Below are positions 47,588 through 57,469 of a stretch of 64,000 nucleotides of DNA, piece after piece. The notes under the pieces were generated by a model, which saw only the letters and a program-made list of their open reading frames with translations, had not been told where the DNA came from and ran no database searches. Source of the DNA: Echinostoma caproni (taxonomy: Eukaryota > Platyhelminthes > Trematoda > Plagiorchiida > Echinostomatidae); assembly GCA_900618425.1 (NCBI GenBank), contig UZAN01039909.1:22627-86626 (forward strand), given 5' to 3'. Position numbers and translations under genes: made by a program. Position 1 is the first letter of the stretch. Each line of letters opens with the position of its first letter.

Positions 47588-47698
47588 TGGATTAATTCGC
47601 ATGAGCGAATCGGTCATTGGATGGGTCAGTACCTTAGCAACAACAGCTTACAGAAGCACACTTTGGCTGATAATTTTGCAGATCACAAACATCAACAA
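47588..47698 (+). CDS. Exon of the unidentified second gene
   Basis: A very strong acceptor (GTTTTTTTCCACATTCTCAG) and a GTAAGA donor enclose exactly 37 codons in phase 0: WINSHERIGHWMGQYLSNNS then LQKHTLADNFADHKHQQ. It has high coding quality and no stop. It is too short to be found as a long open frame. The next exon was not located with confidence; 49650-49751 starts in a compatible phase. Confidence 0.55.
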
Positions 47699-48139
47699 GT
47701 AAGATGTTAAAGGCGAATGGGAATTTCGGTCTTAGGTTCACGATTAGCTGCATTCAGAATCGACACCGTCGAACAACCGGGCAATATAACACAGAGTCCC
47801 ATTTTTTGTTTAACTGTGACACGTTCTTCAGTTATGCTTAACTGCACATCTCTACTCCGCTAAATGTCGTTTACAAATTTCGCTGTAGCACTAGAGGGTT
47901 CCCCCAGATGAATTTGTCATAAGTAAGTGTGTATTAGAAAAAAATCCTTCTCTCTCCATTCAGATCCATTTCCACAAGTAACTGCTTAACCAACGATCCA
48001 GTGTTTCATGAAACCGTGACTGGACTGATTTAGATAGCAGGCTTCCTTCTGTACAACCTGATTAATCCCCTACTTGTATTGTTCATTCTAAAAAGATGTA
48101 AGTCCTGTCGGGACAAGATAAATAAACAGCCCTGCAAAC

Positions 48140-48785
48140 GCTTCTAAAGGATGGTCGATAGGCGTCATTGAACACAGCACGAGGAAACTCGGTGAAGATG
48201 ATATGAGCCGCCACAAAGAGCAATCCGGTTTAGGAATTCAACAACGCGGTCGACCGCTAGGAAGCTTCGCGGCCCTGGAGGGTGACACAACTAGACGTTT
48301 TTCGTAGACCCTTGGTAGCATGCTGTAGCACTGCGTGGCTTACCGGATAGAGCACTGTCAAGGGTAGACGATATCGCTGTTCAAAATTACTGCTTGGTCC
48401 ATTCTTGGAATGTCCGTCGGAGTATCCGCGGGTGAAGGCTTCAATAATAAATGTTGGCAAACCGGGGATGTACCCAGGATGGTGGGTATTATGGAGTTTG
48501 TAGAGGAAAAAAGTTAACACTGTTCAGTCAGTCTAAAACTCCAGGTACAATACAGCAGAGGAAGTTAGGGAGACACTGCGGAAAGTGACGAAGGAGGTAG
48601 CGACCGTCAGGTCAAATCAGAAACGTATACTTCCAATGTGGAGAGCAAGATTATTGACAAAAATTGCCCCGAAGGTTATCATGGGTGTTCCAGTTATAAA
48701 CGTGAGATTTAGTTTAAACCGTCTTGCCCAGACTAGGCGATTTCCGGAGCGGTTAATTGATGATCAGTCTATGGACTTCTAAATA
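48140..48785. other. Unclassified, possibly transposon-derived coding-like block
   Basis: Three readings look protein-like: plus-strand codons containing HSTRKLGEDDMSRHKEQSGL ending at a TAG (48307-48309), a minus-strand 87-codon frame at 48257-48520, and a plus-strand frame from 48558 to 48782 (EEVRETLRKVTKEVATVRSN ...). It follows a retrotransposon-like 3' end (GTCGGGACAAGATAAATAAA near 48110-48126). I cannot say which reading, if any, is real. Confidence 0.25.
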
Positions 48786-49649
48786 TTGGCGGTCAAACAG
48801 AACAGTGTCTGGTTAAAACATGGGTAGCAGCTTCTTTGGCAAAAGCCCATTCAAATCATTTACTAAAGTGACTCCAGGAGCTGCGAATAGATTGATCAAC
48901 TGCTTGAGCAGCACCGATCTACAGTATTCCATTCAAAAGTGATTGAAAAGATTCAGATTAGTTATTTTGTTCTGTGTAACTCGATTTGCGCCTACCTTCG
49001 GATAAATAAACCCTCAATTCAACGCTGGCCTTGTAAATGTTTAAAACTTGGATTCTTTGCGATTACGCATGGTTGGTTATAGAGAATGCACCTCGCCCAT
49101 TATTCTTTAGACCAGTTTTAAGCACATCTACAGGCTTTTCAAGTGATTTAATCTGTGAACATAATAAAGGCAATTGATAGAAATCGGGAACAGTCCGGTG
49201 AACTACAATCTATGACGTTTTCTCCGGGTCATTCGGTGTTTGAGTCGATTCCCGTTGGGTAATTGCTTGGCCTGACAAAATCTGTGAAAAAATGATTTCG
49301 AAAAAATAACCCTTCGTTAAATCCAGGTACCTCAATTCAGTGGAGCAGATAAACTAGGGTATTAATTATAATTCATTATGAAGTGACAGAAATCGCTTAA
49401 TTTCTATTTTTATGAGATTTTCTGGGCTCTGAAGAAACCTGATTTTTGGCTCACTTGCCTATCTAAAGACCTCCGATGCGTAATACAAACTAAAAAGTCG
49501 TCTTCGTTTCCACATAGAGTGATCCAGTCAATCTGTTCTTCAAATCGGTTTCTCTCTAAAATAAGATATAATCAGCCTGTTACATAAGATCACTGTTTAT
49601 CCTTTGAAAAGTGTTCCTTACTCACTTACATAATTTTGACTACCCCCAG

Positions 49650-49751
49650 ATGGCACTACGAATCGCCGTCGGAATCATGGGTCAGAATGAGTCAAATCAC
49701 ATATTGGGCTATTTATTTCTTCGAGGAGAAATGGTTTTGATGTGCACTCTT
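49650..49751 (+). CDS. Weak candidate exon
   Basis: The acceptor ATTTTGACTACCCCCAG precedes 34 codons beginning MALRIAVGIMGQNESNHILG, with a GTAAAG donor at 49752; phase 0 on both sides, compatible with the exon ending at 47698. A further weak candidate is 50081-50157 (SRGRKVELSNWTSEQEKSEA, donor GTAAAT), but its entry phase does not match this exon. Low confidence. Confidence 0.22.
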
Positions 49752-50159
49752 GTAAAGCTTCATATGCACCTTTTCACTTTGTCAACCGGTCTCAAGTAAT
49801 AAAACACGGGAATTCTGAACAGCCGGCCATCAATCCATCTGATGAGAATATATGACAAATAAGACGACAGGGCGAAACGTAACCCACAAGAACCATGAAA
49901 CCCGTAGTAGTTACTGGGCTTGAGCAGAGCAGAGAATAAAATCACTGCTTTTAGGAGGCGATTCTCAGCGCAGTTCCATCTGATTGGTCACAAATAGAAA
50001 TGGGTGGTATTTAAAAAACGGGATCCAGAATGAATAATCTTTAATAAATTATTTGAATACCTATTTGCCCATTCCTCAAGCAAGTCGTGGACGAAAAGTT
50101 GAACTATCCAACTGGACTTCAGAGCAAGAAAAGTCCGAAGCAATCAATGTATCAAGGGT

Positions 50160-53100
50160 AAATAAATTTGACCTTGCACTTGTACTTTTACAAACAAGAA
50201 TGGGAATAACTGGAATTTCAAAATCAATTTTCGGAGGCAAAAGCAAACAGTCATTTGTGGAACTTCTGTGATCCAAATAGGGTAAAGATATAAATGCGAT
50301 GACTACAAAAATTAAATGTCCAGCTTTATTGATTTTTTTTAAATATCTCGGTTCAAGTGAAAAACTAAGCACTTTGAAACCGACCTACATCGTCAACCAA
50401 CTGCCGCCGAACAACAAGTGAACACTGCAAAATTACTTTTTTTCTGAAACTGAATTCTTGATTTGAATTTTGAAAAGTTCCGCAGCCTCGGTGGGATTCG
50501 AACAAACCGGGTGCAAAAGAACCGGGATGAATTTCGTCACGCAAGTTGATCAATGAACATCGGGTGCGAGTTTCTCTATTGGTCAAAACATCACTGGGGG
50601 GGAATAGAAGACGCTCTTTAGCACGAACATGGAGATCGTTGTTTGTTTTCCTGTTCAACTCTTCGGCAAGACAACGGGGTGTGAGAAGTTCACAACCCGC
50701 GGCAAAAATGAAACAAGAGCGAACGGGTGAGAAAGAGTAATAAAATTGACCATGTTTACCGATTAATCTGTTAACCTGAAAAAAGAAACTTTATTGCTCT
50801 GTTTTCCAAAAGAAACCGAGAATAAACCACACCAGGTAAAACGCCCACGTGTATATATTCCTCATGTGTGCGGGCAAAACGCTCGAACAGGTGTTTGACC
50901 AATAAACGCTTCCACACTAGAAAATGAAACTTAAATTAAGGTAACTGAGAAAAGTAAATTTGTTGTCTTTCTGGTTGAAATAAAATAGTTGTGAGTAATC
51001 GACTTTCACATAGACACTACTCGATAATATCTCTCAACCTGCGTGAAGTATAAGTAGTATGTATGTGTTGCAATGTGAAACTCGTAGACAAATACTAAAT
51101 CGAATAAGCTTCGTAAACGTCTTCACCATGAAACGGGTAAGAGAAAGTGTTTATAATTCCATATTGTTATACACATTCATCATAAAATGTCATAACTGAT
51201 TCAGATGCTGTTTTCCTTTTCTCCCCCTTTCATGATCTGCTTTTAAAATGCTAGAATCAGCGTTGAATAAATTTCAATGCAAGTATAGTATGCAAATATT
51301 GAGAGAAGTGCCTAGAAGAAGAAAGGGGATGCAAAGTCCTTTCCGTGTAAAATGCTCACTGACGAAATGTGTTAGCACTAAATTAAAAATCTATTTTTAC
51401 TACACTTCAGTCTGAACGTTCAAAATTATTGAAGACACCATAGTGATAAGTTTAATCCCCTTGTTTTCCGTGATAAATCGTTTGACCATGAAAACATTTA
51501 CCAAAAGCATTGCTCTTTAAAAGGAACAGAAATTCTGATATGTGAAGACAAATTAGCCTGATGTAACCCATCGCCTTGAATAACAAATACTGATCTCGTT
51601 ATTTTGGATTAGCAGATTTACGAAAAAACCGATATACGAACTAACGCGTAATCACTTTATACTCTTTGCACTGTTGATCAATGACCTACTGCAGCACGTC
51701 TACAAGAGAAAATATGCAGCCATTTGTGTGCACTGGTGCAATCTCGTGGTAATCTTGATTCCTTGTCGTTAGCCGGCTGTAAATTCGGTCTATAGACGCT
51801 CTATTCAACTGCAAGTGATCTTTGGTTCGATAAATGGCCATTTGTAGTTTATTTATCACCATCCAGATACAAAATCCCGTCGCAGGTGATTTTGTTAGAC
51901 TACAACTTACTCGAACGAATGTGCAGGTACTTAGTCATCCTCAGTGTATGTTTTCATATAAATGAATTCCGCAAGCCAATTCTCTACTAAATAAGAAAAC
52001 TAAACCCTAATATGTGCATCTGATACAGAAACAAAATATTTGTGGTTATACCCTACTCGAGTTCATCAGTTAAAATGTCTGCAAAAGGGCTGAGTACAGC
52101 TAGTTAATTCTAACCTACTCGAATATGGTCGTTTTTCATTAAAAAAAGTCGTCATCTCGTCAGCGACGTTTTTGAGACCAGAACTGTAACAAAAAGCTCA
52201 ATTTATCTCCTGATCGCGCTTCAGTGCATTATTTTCTTTTGAATGTACCTCAAAAATCAGAGATTGATCGAGTTAAAATCTCTTCCCTCCTTAAAACACC
52301 AAAGCGTTCACGATCACTCACATCTTCAAGTTATTGATAAAGGCAGTTTGAGGTGGAATGATGATAAATCAGTTCATCAAATATTCTCAATGTGTCTCAT
52401 AATTATCACTAAAAAATTCAGAAGACAAGAGAGTCAACCCAGGTGGCCCAATGGTAAGTTTTGTGCAACTCATATTCATGCAAGTTCCAATTAGACCTCT
52501 CAGGCGCTCGGTAGATACGCACAACCGACGTGTAGATACAGTTACTTGAAACAAATAGAACCACTGAATTAAGTGAGCATTACCTGCACTGTCTTTCTTT
52601 CATTTCCAAGATTGAGACGTTTCCTTTCAATCACCTTATAACACCACGTTCTATGCACAGACCCTCTTTTGGACCACTGAAAATCTCACTTCCCAATACC
52701 ATATAGCCGATAGCTTAGTTCATCATGATGACCATGGATGTACAGTCAGTCATACCACATTCCGCCTGAGCAAGTTACCGTGTCGTTCAGAATACGGCCA
52801 TATCCTCTTAACTTCTCTGACATACATTTGACTCTGTGGAGTCCGAAGTGAGCACTATTTTTTAATCAGTTGAAGTAATTATCCCGGAACACGTGTTCAT
52901 AAAAAAATTGGTGCGTTTTCCGGATACAAACATCACCTTAATTTGCTAAACTATTTTTTTTCATTTCCCGTCTGCTCCAGTTCAATAGCACAATTGCTGT
53001 TGCTTTTGCTCTAAGTTTTCTCCGAGTCCATCACTGAGATATACACGGATATGTGTGTATGAATATTTGTCACAAAACACCATCATATTAATAGTTGTTC

Positions 53101-53320
53101 AATAGAAAATGTGTGGAAGAAAGTGATGAAATCAGTTTAATGATCGACCTGATTAATACTGTTTACTCAATCGAATAAACATGTCCGTAGAGGTTAGGTA
53201 TTTGATAATGGCTGATGTAGGCAACCCGTTACCGAGTGACCGTCGATATTTAACGTATCAGAACTCAACAACGTTGCTATTTCGACAACCGAACTCATAA
53301 AATATTCGCACTGATTGTTT
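50160..53320. other. Unassigned AT-rich sequence
   Basis: No gene supported. A B-box-like GTTCGAATCCCACC occurs on the minus strand near 50485-50500. A possible tRNA-like SINE head (GGTGGCCCAATGGTAAG ... CATGCAAGTTCC) lies at about 52440-52490 on the plus strand. Both are weak. Confidence 0.35.
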
Positions 53321-53329
53321 TAGATGCTG

Positions 53330-55069
53330 CCGCGATGGAGATAAATGCAGTTCTTTCAGACAGATTCTGTAGCTGACGGGATCGTCATGAGTGTGACCGC
53401 TCCGGTTCCGACAGCGTCCAACACTGCCCAGCTGAGGATCATGTTCAAACGGTTCCGACTGATAGCAGGTCGCAATGCCGTCCGTATAAGCGGCTACGAG
53501 GGGTCATCCAGCTAACATAGTGTCCATTATCTACTGAAATATGGCAGATGAGCATATAACACCAAATGGTAATCTGTTATAGAGATATAGCCCTTTATGT
53601 GCATTCACATTCAATCAATGTTTTGAGTCTTCGTCGACTTCAATTTGTAAATAAGCCTCGGAAAGGTCAATCTTTGAAAATATGCCTCCTCCGTTTAATT
53701 TGGCGAAGAGATCCTCGGACGTAGGACGAGGGTACTGAAGTATCTTCAGCGAATCATTTAAACCTGTTGAAAAGTATGCGGAGATGCGAAGCGTACCGTT
53801 TCTTCACAACCACTGTTGTTGATGCCCATTCTGAATAATTTACTGAACTTATGACCCCAGCTGTTGGTAGACGATTCAATTCACTAGTGAAATGGTTCAC
53901 CGCAGCATATGGCACTGGTCTCTTTGGTCTGAATACGGCTTTTGCCTTCTGTTTGAGATACAGCGTCACTTTGGCCTTAGTGCACAATCCAGTTGGATAA
54001 AATTAAGTGTTCCGTTTGCAATTGGGTGATGAGCTGAGATCCATCCATATTTTGTCTTGCGGACCAATTTTTCGGTCCTTCGGATGATAACGCGTAATTT
54101 ATTTCCTTGCTGTTTGAAGGACAAAGTTTGTGAACAGGAGTATCCGAAAGGTCCCAATTTGTGCGTCCAATGGATGCCAACTAAATTGCGTGAGTAGTCA
54201 TTCGTAACATAAACCGTGGATGTAACTTTCGTGCCACGAAAACTGCAAACACATTTGACTATTCCAGCACTAACCATTTGTTTGCCCGAAGCGTTATAGG
54301 CTGAATTATTTGTCTATTGGAGAGCTGGACAGTCTAGGGCTTCCCATGAATGGCGTGTCAAAATAATTATGTCTGACACAGAGTTAAACTGAAATATTAG
54401 TGGGACACTATTATGAACAATAGACATAAAGACTCGTCTGGAGAAAAATTCCGCAGCAGTATAGAGAACAATACCAGAGTTATACTACAATTGACTGACT
54501 CACTGAAGGTTTACGATGTAATCCATTTTACCTGAAAAATGGCAGTTTTTGATGATAGTTTTTTGTTTGTGTCCCTTTTTACCACACACGCGACAGATTT
54601 GGCTGATATATGGACAGTTTTTCGTGGAATGCCAGTCACCACATTTCAATCATGCTGCGGGCGGTCTAGACTTGGGGTTGCTTGATGCATTACAAGCTTT
54701 CCATTTGTTCGGGGAAACTTGTGTTATTGTATTCTGAACCTTTTCGCTATCAATGCGGAATCCATCTTTCTGGTTTTATCCGTTGACATTTTCTATTGTG
54801 TTTTGCAGAGTGAGGTCCGGGGAATTTTCAATTTGCGATAGTATACCAGTACATAGTTCCGCATCGGCAGACGACTCTAATTCACTGACGAATAGCAAAC
54901 CTTTCAACTGGTCTATTGTGAAGTCCTTTAGTTTGAACCTCTCGGCCTTCAGGTTGATTCTCTCTGCATGTGTTACAAAATCTTCTGACTGTCTTCTTGG
55001 CTTGGGGGCACTGATATCTTCTATGAAATAATGAGGCACTTCACTTTTTCTGAAAACTATGCCTTTTGG
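53330..55069 (-). mobile_element. Ty3/Gypsy LTR retrotransposon, 3' gag to early pol, antisense
   Basis: On the minus strand, from high to low coordinates: the C-terminal half of gag (PHYFIEDISAPKPRRQSEDF through FKLKDFTIDQLKGLLFVSEL), two zinc knuckles (CGDWHSTKNC then CRVCGKKGH, about 54.65-54.55 kb), protease, and reverse transcriptase. The RT part includes KAKVTLYLKQKAKAVFRPKR (about 53.95 kb), the NGGGIFSKIDLSEAYL-type block with frameshifts (about 53.65 kb), and FQ.IMDTMLAG then AAYTDGIAT (about 53.45 kb). The Cx3Hx4Cx6C spacing of the first knuckle recalls the CHCC gag box of the trematode CsRn1 clade. The catalytic RT box that normally reads YLDD reads YTDG, and the protease active site reads FNSVSD. 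The element ends abruptly near 53.33 kb. Confidence 0.85.
54130..54410 (-). pseudogene. Gypsy aspartic protease domain, inactivated
   Basis: Part of the same element. Translation on the minus strand gives QFNSVSDIIILTRHSWEALD followed by a stop, then NNSAYNASGKQMVSAGIVKC and YVTNDYSRNLVGIHW. In functional relatives the active-site loop carries an Asp (DTA/DTG); here Asn occupies that place. This domain would process the polyprotein; it cannot do so in this copy. Confidence 0.65.
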
Positions 55070-56457
55070 TCTACGAGGTAAGATATAGTTCGTGTTTCCG
55101 ATTCACTTTCTGATCCGATATATGTCAACTGTGGGGTTCGACAGGGATCGGTGCTAGGCCCACGTCTTTTCCTTGTCTTTATTAATGATCTTCCAACCGT
55201 CCTCGGACCACAAACTCTGCTGTTTGCAGACAATGCCAAAATATGGAGGACAATAACAAAACCAGAAGATCCATTTGACCTCCAGAACGCCCTTGACGAA
55301 GCCCANCTCCAATGATATTGAATTCAACGTTACCAAATGTGAAGGCGTATCACTACGTCACAACGGTCGTTTTCTCTACACTCTTGGACACGAAACTGTG
55401 CCTCATGGTCCATCTGAGAAGGATCTAGGAGTAGTCATTGGCGCAGACTTGAGTTGCTCCACAAACTGTTCCCGGGCATCATCCATTGCGGTAAAGCAGG
55501 GTGGACTGCCCAAACGTGTTTTTGGATCGTTTGAGCCGGCTTTGTTTCCACTTCTGCTAGCCACGTATATTCGNNNNNNNNNNNNNNNNNNNNNNNNNNN
55601 NNNNNNNNNNNNNNNNNNNNNNNNNNNNNNNNNNNNNNNNNNNNNNNNNNNNNNNNNNNNNNNNNNNNNNNNNNNNNNNNNNNNNNNNNNNNNNNNNNNN
55701 NNNNNNNNNNNNNNNNNNNNNNNNNNNNNNNNNNNNNNNNNNNNNNNNNNNNNNNNNNNNNNNNNNNNNNNNNNNNNNNNNNNNNNNNNNNNNNNNNNNN
55801 NNNNNNNNNNNNNNNNNNNNNNNNNNNNNNNNNNNNNNNNNNNNNNNNNNNNNNNNNNNNNNNNNNNNNNNNNNNNNNNNNNNNNNNNNNNNNNNNNNNN
55901 NNNNNNNNNNNNNNNNNNNNNNNNNNNNNNNNNNNNNNNNNNNNNNNNNNNNNNNNNNNNNNNNNNNNNNNNNNNNNNNNNNNNNNNNNNNNNNNNNNNN
56001 NNNNNNNNNNNNNNNNNNNNNNNNNNNNNNNNNNNNNNNNNNNNNNNNNNNNNNNNNNNNNNNNNNNNNNNNNNNNNNNNNNNNNNNNGAGGGCATCCAC
56101 TGAAGTTGGCACACCAAAAGAGCCGTCTCGACTGCAGACGTCACTCGTTTGCAGTCAGAGTGTGCAGCACATGGAACTCTCTACCAGCTCACGTGGTCTG
56201 TGCCCCAACATTAGTATCTTTCAAGCGTCAGCTTGATGATGCTCTGGCAAACGTTACGTTTCAATACCCAACTGCATAACATATTTTCCTGTGCTCGTCA
56301 AAACATTACTTTACTACTTTACTTTCATGGACTAACTGTGATATTGTGAATCGTCATCCGAACCAATGTGTAAACACCCTATGGGATTTGTAAAAGCGAA
56401 GTGTTTGTAAGTTATATCTCATAATAAAAATTTGAATTTGAATTCGAATTTGAATTT
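55070..56457 (+). mobile_element. CR1-like retrotransposon inserted into Gypsy gag
   Basis: The plus-strand reading begins mid reverse transcriptase: VRVSDSLSDPIYVNCGVRQG then SVLGPRLFLVFINDLPTVLG and LLFADNAKIW (the catalytic FADD box changed to FADN). After a frameshift it continues KCEGVSLRHNGRFLYTLGHE, then an N gap (55574-56088), then HSFAVRVCSTWNSLPAHVVC and a stop at 56277-56279. The 3' UTR ends in AATAAAAATTTGAATTTGAA repeats. It is opposite in strand to the Gypsy element on both sides. It is 5'-truncated, as is typical of target-primed insertion. Confidence 0.85.
55574..56088. other. Assembly gap (515 N)
   Basis: A run of N inside the CR1-like insertion. Long frames crossing it are artefacts. 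Confidence 1.
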
Positions 56458-56458
56458 G
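56430..56458. repeat. (TTTGAA)n 3' tail of the CR1-like insertion
   Basis: Short hexamer-like repeats of TTTGAA with one TTCGAA unit mark the 3' terminus of the CR1-like element. Such tandem tails are usual for this retrotransposon type. Confidence 0.75.
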
Positions 56459-56724
56459 GTATATGGTTGCTGTTCAACGTGGCCAAGTTTGCGCATGAGC
56501 AGTCTTACTTTGTCAGTGTCTTCCCACAATCTCCGAATCTTGCGAACGTCAATTTTGCATCCGCGTCATGTGAATTCTGTAATCGCAATGGCCAAATTAT
56601 CACTGTTTAGACCTGCATTTCTTTATCGAAGCGGTGAAGGTTGTTCCATCTTTACGGCAAACGAGTTGATGAGCCTGTTTTGTGTACGAAGCATTTGCAT
56701 AAACATTTCCATTTGGTCTGACAT
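56450..56724 (-). pseudogene. Gypsy gag N-terminal part, split from the rest by the CR1-like insertion
   Basis: From the ATG at 56724 on the minus strand: MSDQMEMFMQMLRTQNRLIN, a stop, then TEFT, DTDKVRLLMRKLGHVEQQPY and TKF, where the CR1 tail begins. The reading resumes at 55069 with PKGIVFRKSEV. In related gag proteins the corresponding residues run on directly (a YxxFILPK-type sequence), so only a few codons seem lost at the insertion point. This fixes the order of events: Gypsy first, CR1 second. Confidence 0.8.
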
Positions 56725-56753
56725 GATTTTGTTTTGAATTGAAAGCGTGGGTT

Positions 56754-56767
56754 GGTTCCCATCGCCA
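56754..56767 (-). other. Candidate primer-binding site next to the 5' LTR of the Gypsy element
   Basis: The minus strand reads TGGCGATGGGAACC about 30 bases upstream of the gag ATG, where a tRNA primer-binding site beginning TGG is expected. Sequence beyond it (56768 to about 57000) would be the 5' LTR. I could not delimit the LTR because no second LTR copy is in the window. Confidence 0.4.
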
Positions 56768-57297
56768 ATCATTACGTTCCCGAATCGCCCAGAGCGAGAG
56801 GAAGAACAAATACCGTCTGATTGTCAGATCCGGCTTTGTTCGAATGAATGCGTCAAGCACTAAGCCACATGACAAGAGCGACAATCATAACACCATAAGA
56901 GGTCAAGGTCAATGACACTGTGTTCACCTGCTGACCTTTGGCACCCCTAACAGCTGTAATAAAACTGGTTAAACGTCAGTGTACAAAATAAACACATCTA
57001 GGTTGCAGAGATGAGAATTCGTGGGTCCAAATTTCACGGATATATCAGAGGAACACGTGTAGAGAAACTGTTTTCCACAATGCCCTTCAATAGTGGATGA
57101 GTCAATTTCTGTATTCTTTCGTTTTACACGGTCTTTCACTGACTTTGAGAATGCAAAGATAACAAAGTTGTTAGATAATGGTCGATAGTTGAATGTTGAG
57201 CCCAGCCTGATTGGTCAGTTAAAGTTCGCTTCTGATGCATCGGGACCAAATAATGTTAGGAGTGTATCGAAAAATCGATGCGACATGTGATGGTTTA

Positions 57298-57469
57298 TTG
57301 TGAATGTTATAGTGTTCATAACACAGCGATGTCGGTAGAGATTTATATTCGCCGACGTTTAGGTTACTGTGGGTAACCTCGCTCAAGGCAGGTTTTACGG
57401 TAGCCGAAACGTTGGCGAATATAATTCTCTACCGACATAGCTGTGTTATTCTCACTATAATATTCACAA
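57298..57469. repeat. 172-bp foldback element with 63-bp inverted arms
   Basis: The left arm (57298-57360) and the reverse complement of the right arm (57407-57469) match at 56 of 63 positions by direct comparison, with a 46-base spacer. Both arms contain GTCGGTAGAGA and TATATTCGCC. The spacer opens with a smaller hairpin (AGGTTAC/GTAACCT at 57361-57379) and ends in GCCGAAACG. It has no coding capacity. It resembles a MITE-like or foldback element, or a cruciform-forming repeat unit. Confidence 0.85.

Noticed and set aside
49838..49886. CTGATGAG ... GGCGAAACG resembling a hammerhead core
   Set aside because: The bases between the two boxes cannot form stem II next to the core (GAAT against GGGC) and no GTC triplet is properly placed.
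55435..56144. Minus-strand frames of 195-225 codons
   Set aside because: They cross the 55574-56088 gap; real coding sense there is the plus-strand CR1-like reading.
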